Assembly: GCA_964616985.1 (NCBI GenBank)
Contig: CAZTVF010000143.1
Coordinates: 1 to 12,003 of the forward strand
Direction: 5' to 3'
Length of the DNA stretch: 12,003 nt
Source: CAZTVF01 sp964616985
GTDB taxonomy: Bacteria; Planctomycetota; Phycisphaerae; SM23-33
Part shown: piece by piece, positions 6,608-12,003 of the stretch
Numbering within the stretch: the stretch's first letter is position 1
Layout of the letters: each line of letters begins with the position of its first letter
Translations under genes and position numbers: made by a program
The notes under the pieces: model-generated
Seen by the model: only the letters and a program-made list of their open reading frames with translations
Databases searched by the model: none
Told to the model about the DNA's origin: nothing

Positions 6608-6636
6608 AATATACCCACGGGATGCGGCTGTGGCTA
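6608..6636 (-). promoter_or_regulatory. Candidate promoter of the PIN-TRAM gene
   Basis: On the minus strand TAGCCA (6631-6636) lies 17 nt before TATATT (6608-6613). The -10 matches five of six consensus positions and the -35 four of six. The surrounding 6575-6615 is notably AT-rich for this window, and a second TATATA lies nearby. The leader would be about 55 nt. This rests on pattern matching only. Confidence 0.35.
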
Positions 6637-6671
6637 GTAGTCCTTCACGCTTGATTCTGGGAGTAAGGCCT

Positions 6672-6752
6672 TGGCGGCGGCTTGCCGTTCGGCGCTGTCA
6701 GATGTGGGTGACGCCCTGGGCTTCTACAGCGCCGAACGGCAAGCCGCTGCCA
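6672..6752. repeat. Long inverted repeat, 27-bp arms
   Basis: A perfect 22-bp stem, 6677-6698 with 6726-6747, contains CTTGCCGTTCGGCGCTGT on the left and its complement on the right. TGGC/GCCA pairs after one mismatch extend the arms to 6672 and 6752. The 27-nt loop spans 6699-6725. The inner ends, GCGCTGT and ACAGCGC, are shared with the hairpins near 10422 and 11913. It lies between two same-strand genes and beyond the LOG stop codon. No T-run follows, so it is more like a dispersed palindrome than a simple terminator. Confidence 0.88.
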
Positions 6753-6794
6753 GACGCACTCACATATTCGATTGTGATGGAGCCACCTGAAGCT

Positions 6795-6829
6795 CATGGG
6801 GCGGCGGCCTAGGAAGGCCGCCACCCATG
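6795..6829. repeat. Hairpin just beyond the LOG gene
   Basis: CATGGG (6795-6800) pairs with CCCATG (6824-6829), and GGCGGCCT (6803-6810) with AGGCCGCC (6815-6822), around the tetraloop AGGA; a small internal loop separates the two stems. It starts about 33 nt after the LOG stop codon on the minus strand. It is stable enough to stop transcription or protect the 3' end, but lacks a U-tract. Confidence 0.7.
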
Positions 6830-6861
6830 CCACCGCATGCCACCCACGCCATCCAGGTGGT

Positions 6862-7809
6862 TCAGATTCCCCCGGTGTCGGGCGTGAGGTTCGGCCCGCT
6901 GCCGCTGCCGCCGCCGTCGCCCCCGTCGCCTTTCTCTCCCTGCTCGAGCATGCACTCGCGAATGAGTTCGGAGGTGAGGAAGTCGAAGGCGCTGTCGACG
7001 TCGTCGAACATGCGGAAGAGCTTCTGGTCCTCGGGGCTGATCGTGCCCCACTTGACCAGAGCGTCGAAGTTCACCACCTCGCGCCAGTATTCCGCCCCGT
7101 ACACGACGATGGGCATGTACTTCTTCGTCTTGCGCGTCTGCACAAGCGTGAGCAGCTCGAACAGCTCGTCCATCGTGCCGAACCCGCCCGGGAAGATCAC
7201 CAGCGCCCGCGCGAGGTAGAAGAACCAGAACTTGCGGATGAAGAAGTAGTGGAACTCGAACGACAGTTCCGACGACTGGTAGCGGTTGGGCATCTGCTCG
7301 CTCAGCAGGCTGATATTGAGCCCCACGCTCTTGCCGCCCGCCTTGGCCGCCCCACGGTTGGCGGCCTCCATGATGCCCGCCCCGCCGCCGGAGCAGACCG
7401 TGAACTGCCACTTGCGGCTGACCAGGCTCATCGACCATCGCGTCAGCCGCTCGGCCAGCAGCATGGCGTCCTGGTAGTAACGGGACATGACCACGTCGCG
7501 CTGGGCATGGTCGCACGCGGCCTGCAGCCCCGGGGGGACGGGTCCGCGAACGCGGCGGACCTTCTTTTGCAGTTGCTGGAGCGACCGGGTCGCCACGTCG
7601 CGCGGCAGCGTCCGAGTCGATCCGAAAAAGACGATCGTGTTGCGGATGTTGTGCCGCCGGAAGCGGCTGGCGGGCTCGGTCATCTCGCACAGCACGCGGA
7701 TGTTCCGGGCGTCGGGGCTGTTGAGGAACGACAGGTTGTTGTAGGAATTCCCCGGCCGCGTCGCCGCGGGGTGCTGCGTCTGCGGAGGATTGTTCCTACG
7801 GCGCGGCAT
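6862..7809 (-). CDS. LOG-family protein (large form, TIGR00730-like)
   Basis: A 315-residue Rossmann-fold protein of the LOG / lysine decarboxylase-like family. Some members are cytokinin riboside monophosphate phosphoribohydrolases or nucleotide 5'-monophosphate nucleosidases. Both family motifs are present: GGGAGIME at 141-148 and PGGFGTMDE at 207-215, with the Arg/Lys of FFIRKFW (189-195) between. The EFHYFFIRK and LTLVQTRKTKKYMP stretches mark the large subfamily rather than the short plant type. There is an extra N-terminal region of about 55 residues and a Gly/Asp-rich tail (GEKGDGGDGGGSGSG), both of low conservation and probably disordered. The ATG at 7809 overlaps the upstream gene by 14 bp, so translation is coupled; a GGGGAAG lies about 14 nt upstream. 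Met43 is a possible later start. It is the last gene of a three-gene unit. Enzymatic activity is a family inference. Confidence 0.88.
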   Translation of the reverse strand: MPRRRNNPPQTQHPAATRPGNSYNNLSFLNSPDARNIRVLCEMTEPASRFRRHNIRNTIVFFGSTRTLPRDVATRSLQQLQKKVRRVRGPVPPGLQAACDHAQRDVVMSRYYQDAMLLAERLTRWSMSLVSRKWQFTVCSGGGAGIMEAANRGAAKAGGKSVGLNISLLSEQMPNRYQSSELSFEFHYFFIRKFWFFYLARALVIFPGGFGTMDELFELLTLVQTRKTKKYMPIVVYGAEYWREVVNFDALVKWGTISPEDQKLFRMFDDVDSAFDFLTSELIRECMLEQGEKGDGGDGGGSGSGPNLTPDTGGI

Positions 7810-9157
7810 TGGGGTCTTTCTTCCCCGGTTCAGCCGGGGCAGTGGCGGCGTCCTGGCGGGTGAGCTTGCGGGACTCTTCGAACGAATTGGTCCGCGCGGC
7901 CTCTTCGGCGATGGGCTCTTTCTGGTCGGGGTTCTTGTAGATGTTCACGTTGTCGAGGAAGTACTCCCCCGGCGGCCAATACGCGTAGATCTGGATCTGC
8001 AGCCACTGCACGTTGGCCGGCAGGCCCCCGCGCGGCGGGAAGGGGCTGGCGTTGTGCGACCACTCCTTGGGCCCGCCCTTGCAGTTGATGTACCAGCGAT
8101 AGCATTCGCGGCGATAGAGGTCGGGGTGGGCCTTGGCGTCCTCGGCGATCATCTTCTTCTGCTGCTCGCGCGGCAGGTTGGCGAACTGCTGCGGCGTGAG
8201 CTTGAGCCTCACCAGAGACCGCTCGGGAAGGGCGTCGGCCTTGTCGCTGTAATCGAAGAACCCCTTGACGAAGATCTTCAGCCCCCCGCCGGGGAACTTC
8301 GTGTCGGCCGTCAGCCAATACCGCCAGCCGGGCGTGGCGTCGATCCAGCCGCTGGCGTAGTGCACGCCCTCCAGCCCGCCGACCGAGCCGTAACTCGTGT
8401 CGCGCGGCAGCGTCGGGGGCTTGGTGGGGTCGGCCAGCCCCAGGATGATGTTGCGGTGATACTCGACCCACGGGTCGTTGGGCAGGTCGGTGCGGATGCG
8501 AATGACGTTGCCGTGGCCCTCGGCCTTTTCCAGGAAGATCGCGCAATTGTCGGGCGGATCCCAGAACGTGCGGCCTTGCTCGAAGTCGCCGTTGGGGTTG
8601 AGGGGCTTGCCGAAGCTCTTGGGCTCCGGCTCGTCGCCGTACTGCGGGGGCACCCACTCGGGCTGGCCGGTGATGGCCTCGACGATCTGCTTGGCGATCT
8701 CGCCGCGCGACCGCTCGCCGGCGTAGCGAAGGGTCTTCTTCCAGCCGCCCTCGGCCTTGGGGTTGGCCTCGTCGATGCAGCGAACCTCGGCGGTGAAGGC
8801 GTCGCCGGCCTTCTTGAGCGTCCCGAAGATCGCGACATTGCAGCCCGCCTTGTTTCGCATGAACGCCGCCACCGCGTTGGGATCCGAGCCGATGCCGACC
8901 GGCGGGGACATGTCCTTGGTGCTGATGCGATCGATGACGATGAACTCGCCCTTGTGGTTGTTCTGGAGGCGCTCGCGGACCGACTCGGCCAGCAGGAAGC
9001 CCAGTTCGCCCTCGGAGCACTCGAAATCGAACACGATGACGGCGGCCTTGTAGCGTGCCTTCTCCGGCTTGTCGGTCTTCTGGGGCTTGTCGGCGGCCGC
9101 TGCCGCCCCCGCGATGGCGAGGCAGAGGATGCACGCGATAGTCTTGATCGTCTTCAT
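7796..9157 (-). CDS. Secreted protein with CsgG/TolB-like N-terminal domain and a jelly-roll-like C-terminal half
   Basis: About 453 residues, exported. A Sec signal peptide (MKTIKTIACILCLAIAGAAA) precedes a short Lys/Pro linker. Residues of about 38-165 look like the nucleotide-binding-fold domain found in CsgG, FlgO and TolB N-termini: AAVIVFDFEC strand, LGFLLAESVRERL helix, GEFIVIDR strand, then CNVAIFGTLKKAGDAFTAEVRCID. The second half begins NPNGDFEQGRTFWDPPDN, a pattern common at the edge of carbohydrate-binding-like beta-sandwiches, and ends EYFLDNVNIYKNP, which also fits that fold. A Lys/Pro/Ala-rich tail follows. Another in-frame ATG lies at 9169; the 9157 start gives a cleaner signal peptide, but a GGAG lies between the two and does not decide. 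It lies 25 bp (13 bp from 9169) after the radical SAM gene and overlaps LOG. Domain calls are from pattern only; function unknown. Confidence 0.75.
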   Translation of the reverse strand: MKTIKTIACILCLAIAGAAAAADKPQKTDKPEKARYKAAVIVFDFECSEGELGFLLAESVRERLQNNHKGEFIVIDRISTKDMSPPVGIGSDPNAVAAFMRNKAGCNVAIFGTLKKAGDAFTAEVRCIDEANPKAEGGWKKTLRYAGERSRGEIAKQIVEAITGQPEWVPPQYGDEPEPKSFGKPLNPNGDFEQGRTFWDPPDNCAIFLEKAEGHGNVIRIRTDLPNDPWVEYHRNIILGLADPTKPPTLPRDTSYGSVGGLEGVHYASGWIDATPGWRYWLTADTKFPGGGLKIFVKGFFDYSDKADALPERSLVRLKLTPQQFANLPREQQKKMIAEDAKAHPDLYRRECYRWYINCKGGPKEWSHNASPFPPRGGLPANVQWLQIQIYAYWPPGEYFLDNVNIYKNPDQKEPIAEEAARTNSFEESRKLTRQDAATAPAEPGKKDPNAAP

Positions 9158-9182
9158 AGGGTGTGTCATCGCTCCATAACCA

Positions 9183-10355
9183 TTATAAAGGGCCTCGAGG
9201 CACGTTCAGCAGCTTGTTGCCCGGCGTGGAGGTCCCGCCGCAGTTGCAGACGAAGTTTCCCGGGGCCATGCCCGTCAGCGGGCCCAGCGTATCCCAGACC
9301 TTCTGCGTGCCGTGGCAGAAGGCGACGCGCGTCTGCGGCGACAGCTTTTGCACCGCCTCCACGCAGAAGCGGTAGATCTCCATGTGCGTTTCCTCGGTGA
9401 ACGGGCCGCGATGCTGGCCGCGAAGCTCTTCCTTCGCCGCCTCGGCCGCCTTCAACGCACGGTCGTCCAGCAGCGCCGGCGACATCAGCTTCACCAGGTC
9501 GTCGTAGTCCATCCATCCCAGCAGTTCCAGCGTCACCACGTCGGGGCGGGCAACGGCGAACATCCGCTCGAACAGTCGCTGGTATTCCTGCTGCCAGTTC
9601 TTCACCGGCACGATGGGGCTCAGGCGGGCCCGCACGGTGTAGCCCGCGGCCTGGCACTTGCGCATCGCCTCGATCCGCTGGTCCATCGTGGCGGTGCGGC
9701 GGTCGACCTGGCTGCTGACGACCTCCGACGACATCGACCACGAGACGATCGTCTGCCCCCCGTGCTTGAGCGGCAGGAGGAAATCCACGTTGTCGCTCTT
9801 GGTGAACAGCATGAGGTGGCGGTGCTGCTGGCGGCCGAACAGTTCGACCATCGGCCCGACGGCGTTGTACTGGGGCTCGAACGGCGGCAGGTCGGTCATG
9901 TTGCTGTACTTGTACAGCGTCTGGCGCGGGTGCTTGGCGAAGACCGCGTCCAGGCGGGACATCCACCGCTCGACGTCCAGCGTGAAGACGATGTACCGCC
10001 CAAAGCCGCAGTACGCACAGCGGAACACGCACCCATCGACGATGTTAAGCTCCACGGCCGACTGACAATAGCCGCCGTAGGACTTGAAGAACTCCGGCCC
10101 GTCGCGGAAGGAGCTGTACCACTGCTCCATCTGGGGCTCATAGTCGGTGAAGGCGACGATGCAGTCGTCGCCGAAATCGTCCTTGCCGTGGCGGCGCTTG
10201 CCGATAGACCGCACCGGATGCAGCCCGCCCGGGGGCAGGTCGCGGACGTCGCTGCAGCGGATGTAAGGCAGCATCGCCTCCAGGCGCGCGGCGCAGTTGG
10301 CCTTCGCGCGGACGGCTGGGTCGATGTAGACGATCTTGGCGGGTATCTCGAGCAC
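9183..10355 (-). CDS. Radical SAM protein of the spore photoproduct lyase (SplB/COG1533) type
   Basis: A 390-residue radical SAM enzyme. The [4Fe-4S] site is C109-x3-C113-x2-C116 (CVFRCAYC), followed by GFGRYIVFTLDVE. The following segments fit a COG1533/SPL-like barrel: LMLFTKSDNVDFLLPL, TIVSWSMSSEVV, RIEAMRKCQAAGYTVRARLS, and SPIVPVKNWQQEYQRLFERM, which corresponds to the Pro-rich strand before the later helices. Extra cysteines near the C-terminus (NFVCNCGG) and at 21, 34, 65 and 97 could bind a second cluster or serve in catalysis; this is not established. Known SPL repairs thymine dimers in spores, but this organism is not expected to form spores, so the substrate is open. It starts with GTG at 10355, with GGAG 7 nt upstream; the ATG overlapping that GTG is in another frame. 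It heads the operon with the CsgG-like and LOG genes. Confidence 0.85.
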   Translation of the reverse strand: MLEIPAKIVYIDPAVRAKANCAARLEAMLPYIRCSDVRDLPPGGLHPVRSIGKRRHGKDDFGDDCIVAFTDYEPQMEQWYSSFRDGPEFFKSYGGYCQSAVELNIVDGCVFRCAYCGFGRYIVFTLDVERWMSRLDAVFAKHPRQTLYKYSNMTDLPPFEPQYNAVGPMVELFGRQQHRHLMLFTKSDNVDFLLPLKHGGQTIVSWSMSSEVVSSQVDRRTATMDQRIEAMRKCQAAGYTVRARLSPIVPVKNWQQEYQRLFERMFAVARPDVVTLELLGWMDYDDLVKLMSPALLDDRALKAAEAAKEELRGQHRGPFTEETHMEIYRFCVEAVQKLSPQTRVAFCHGTQKVWDTLGPLTGMAPGNFVCNCGGTSTPGNKLLNVPRGPL

Positions 10356-10383
10356 TCATGTTCTCCAGTGCGGCAGCAAGCAT

Positions 10384-10450
10384 CTTCGCACAAGGCAGCG
10401 GCCGGCAATCGCTCGCTTTTCTGCGCTGTCGACGCCGCCGCAGCGCACAA
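10384..10450 (+). repeat. Dispersed repeat copy A with TGCGCTG hairpin
   Basis: Lies between the divergent radical SAM and glycosidase-like genes. It aligns with copy B (11875-11940): shared blocks are CTTCGC, GCAG, TCGCTCGC (10409-10416), TTT, TGCGCTGT and CAGCGCACAA. TGCGCTG (10422-10428) and CAGCGCA (10441-10447) can form a 7-bp stem around a 12-nt loop. Both copies have the same orientation. Confidence 0.65.
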
Positions 10451-10523
10451 GGCCGGCGTTTTTGAACGTTCTCTTCACAGCGCGCTCTCCCGCGGCCGGG
10501 TGCCTTCTGCCTAAGACTACCCG

Positions 10524-10552
10524 TTGACCCTCGTGGGGTGCAATGGTAGCCT
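10524..10552 (+). promoter_or_regulatory. Weak candidate promoter for the glycosidase-like gene
   Basis: TTGACC (10524-10529) matches five of six -35 positions, and 17 nt further TAGCCT (10547-10552) matches only three of six at -10. A 6-bp GC hairpin (10575-10580 with 10590-10595) lies directly before the GGAGG ribosome site at 10598-10602 and could affect its access. Both are tentative. Confidence 0.22.
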
Positions 10553-10607
10553 TCGCCATCCTTTTGAACCCCGGCGGCGGGGAAATCAGCCGCCGATGGA
10601 GGCAATT

Positions 10608-11831
10608 ATGTCGAGCATTCTCGATCGCATCGAGTTTCAGATCATGGGCTGGCATGGCCCGAATCACAAACGGTACACGCCCAAGGCGATGGCCTCGCTG
10701 GCCGAGGGCGGGCTGAACGCCACGTTTTCCATCCTCGACTGGGACCAGATGATCCCGGCCTTGGACATCGCCAAGGATGTCGGCATGCGCCTGGTGATCC
10801 GCCCCACCGACCTGGACCTCTGGCGCAAGCCCGGTGTGGTGGACGAGGCGTACCTGAGGCGCTTCGGCGAGTTCATCGCCAAGGTCCGCAACCACCCGGC
10901 GCTGCTGGGCTACTTCATCGTCGACGAACCTTTCGCCGACGTCATCCCCGACATCGCCCGACTGCACCGCGCGTGGCAGGCGACGGACCCCGAGCATCTG
11001 TTCTATGTGAACTATTGGACGGTCGGCCAGACGTTCCACCTCGCCCGCGGCTATGAGGACCTGTGGGAGCGGCTGCTGGAGGAGGTGCCGCTGGAGTTCA
11101 TCTCGGCCGACGGCTACCCGATCCAGCCGGTGAGCGAGGAAGACTGGGCGGCCAACAACAAGCTGCCCCACTACTTCCCCCGCCACAAGGCCCGCCTCAT
11201 GCCGCACTACTTCGAGATGCTCGACATTCAGCGTGCCTTCGCCCGCCAGTACCGAAAGCCCATGTGGGGCTTCACCTTCGCCAAGGGCGAACTGGCGCAG
11301 GAGACGGCCGAGGGCGAGATGCGCTTCCAGTTGATGACCGCCCTGGCGTACGGGGCCAAGGGCCTGCAATGGTTCAGCGTGGAGGCGGGCAACATGCTGA
11401 TCAACGATGACGGTTCGGCCACCGAGAACCTTCGCATTGCCAAGGGCCTCAACGCGGTCGTCCGCACGTGGGGGCCGATCCTTCAGAAGCTCCGCAGCAT
11501 CGGCGTCTACCACCACCCGGCCAACCTCTTTTACACCAGGCCGCTGGACAACCACATGCTGGGCTCTCAGAACGACCTGTGCAGCCGCGGCGACCCGATC
11601 GTGTGCGGGCAGTTCTTGGACGATGCCGGCATGGAATATGCCCTGCTCGTCAACCGCAACCCCTTCGAGCCGGCCGTGCTGGAGTTCCACTTCGGCACCG
11701 ACGACACCGTCGAAGAGTGCTCTCCCCGCACCGCCGCCTGGAGCCGCATCTCCAAGCCCCGCTGGGGCAAGATGCAACTCGCCGCGGGAGAAGGAAAGCT
11801 CTTCCGGTTTAGGCGGACGATCCGATCGTAA
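10608..11831 (+). CDS. TIM-barrel glycoside hydrolase-like protein, cytoplasmic
   Basis: A 407-residue protein that looks like a (beta/alpha)8 glycosidase-fold domain followed by a small beta-sandwich; I cannot place it in a numbered GH family. Strand-like elements include GGLNATFSILDW, GMRLVIRPTD, LLGYFIVDEPF (101-109, with D106-E107-P108 as the likely acid/base site), EFISADGYPI, KPMWGFTFA and ALAYGAKGLQWFSVEAG (246-261). The last is close to the beta-galactosidase-like end of barrel strand 7/8, with E259 a possible second carboxylate. The C-terminal part (295-403) is beta-rich (ALLVNRNPFEPAVLEFHF). There is no signal peptide, unusual for a polysaccharide hydrolase, so an intracellular oligosaccharide substrate is likely. 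Start ATG 10608 has GGAGG 6 nt upstream; the frame is open further up but without a ribosome site. Dispersed repeats flank the gene. Confidence 0.78.
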   Translation: MSSILDRIEFQIMGWHGPNHKRYTPKAMASLAEGGLNATFSILDWDQMIPALDIAKDVGMRLVIRPTDLDLWRKPGVVDEAYLRRFGEFIAKVRNHPALLGYFIVDEPFADVIPDIARLHRAWQATDPEHLFYVNYWTVGQTFHLARGYEDLWERLLEEVPLEFISADGYPIQPVSEEDWAANNKLPHYFPRHKARLMPHYFEMLDIQRAFARQYRKPMWGFTFAKGELAQETAEGEMRFQLMTALAYGAKGLQWFSVEAGNMLINDDGSATENLRIAKGLNAVVRTWGPILQKLRSIGVYHHPANLFYTRPLDNHMLGSQNDLCSRGDPIVCGQFLDDAGMEYALLVNRNPFEPAVLEFHFGTDDTVEECSPRTAAWSRISKPRWGKMQLAAGEGKLFRFRRTIRS

Positions 11832-11835
11832 GAAG

Positions 11836-11969
11836 AAGGTCGTAGGTCATAGGTCATAGATCTTAGTGAAAGAGCTTCGCGTAAGCAGACCGCTTCCAGT
11901 CGCTCGCGTTTATGCGCTGTGCGAGTCCAACAGCGCACAAAGGAACATAAGGTCGTAGGTCGTAGGTGA
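11836..11969 (+). repeat. Heptad repeats bracketing the second dispersed repeat copy
   Basis: AGGTCGT/AGGTCAT units run in tandem at 11836-11860, just past the stop codon of the glycosidase-like gene, and again at 11949-11969. The 21-bp stretches 11836-11856 and 11949-11969 match at 19 positions and lie in the same orientation. They enclose copy B of the dispersed repeat. Confidence 0.75.
11875..11940 (+). repeat. Dispersed repeat copy B with TGCGCTGT hairpin
   Basis: Second copy of the repeat seen at 10384-10450. It contains TCGCTCGC (11900-11907), and TGCGCTGT (11913-11920) pairs with ACAGCGCA (11930-11937) as an 8-bp stem around a 9-nt loop. It lies about 44 bp after the glycosidase-like stop codon, so the hairpin may also serve as the transcript end, although no T-run follows. 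Confidence 0.65.
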
Positions 11970-12003
11970 CAACTGCCAATACATCGTGCACGGGTTTACC
12001 TGC

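Larger units (their letters stand above)
6548..6861. other. 314-bp gap with two inverted repeats and a promoter region
   Basis: No gene seen; frames across it are read from palindromes on both strands. It holds the upstream control region of the PIN-TRAM gene (6548-6640), a long inverted repeat (6672-6752) and a shorter hairpin (6795-6829) beyond the end of the LOG gene. Confidence 0.8.

Noticed and set aside
6795..6829. Rho-independent terminator of the LOG gene
   Set aside because: The stem is strong but no T-run follows on the minus strand, so I list it only as a hairpin.
7790..9400. 536-codon plus-strand open frame
   Set aside because: It is antisense to the exported protein and the radical SAM gene. 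The minus-strand reading shows a signal peptide and a cluster motif, while this one shows only GC-bias composition.
10356..11777. 473-codon minus-strand open frame opposite the glycosidase-like gene
   Set aside because: A shadow of the plus-strand gene, which has a GGAGG site and a recognisable fold pattern.
11836..11969. CRISPR array
   Set aside because: The heptad units are contiguous and degenerate, with no unique spacers of regular length; they are simple tandem repeats.

Overview
This is a GC-rich, gene-dense bacterial window that looks like the PVC superphylum, most likely a planctomycete. Three things suggest this. The V-type ATPase genes run E, DUF2764, A, the order I recall from Chlamydia and Borrelia, and the A subunit has the ACGERAGEVVE form of the P-loop domain that I associate with that lineage. 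The families present (PIN-TRAM membrane protein, large LOG protein, Cytidylate_kin2-type kinase, non-secreted TIM-barrel hydrolase) suit Planctomycetota. The intergenic gaps are filled with palindromic and heptameric repeats. The taxonomic call is an inference; no rRNA or marker gene is present.

Layout. From the left edge to 2341 the minus strand carries the start of a V/A-type ATP synthase operon, transcribed leftward: atpE, a DUF2764 gene (the proposed subunit C equivalent) and atpA, which runs off the window. A 251-bp gap with a probable promoter and a large nested palindrome separates it from a minus-strand MFS-type membrane protein (2593-3741). Divergent to that, with only 52 bp between the start codons, is a small plus-strand gene for an 82-residue helical protein (3794-4042). 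A 455-bp gap between convergent genes (4043-4497) holds direct repeats, two short palindromes and a larger MITE-like inverted repeat.

From 4498 to 10355 everything is on the minus strand: a cytidylate-kinase-like protein, a YacL-type membrane PIN-TRAM protein, a 314-bp gap with two strong inverted repeats, and then a tight three-gene unit transcribed in the order SPL-like radical SAM protein, secreted CsgG/TolB-like protein, LOG-family protein (13-bp gap, then 14-bp overlap). The last gene (10608-11831) is on the plus strand, divergent from the radical SAM unit, and encodes a TIM-barrel glycoside-hydrolase-like protein without a signal peptide. It is flanked on both sides by copies of a dispersed repeat of about 66 bp, and the right copy is itself bracketed by heptad repeats.

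How the genes work together. The ATPase genes form one ion-translocating machine. The radical SAM, CsgG-like and LOG genes are probably co-transcribed, but no shared pathway can be read from the sequence. The other genes look like independent housekeeping or accessory loci. I saw no tRNA, rRNA, CRISPR array, transposase or phage gene. The least ordinary content is the set of intergenic palindromes and the unusual radical SAM operon.
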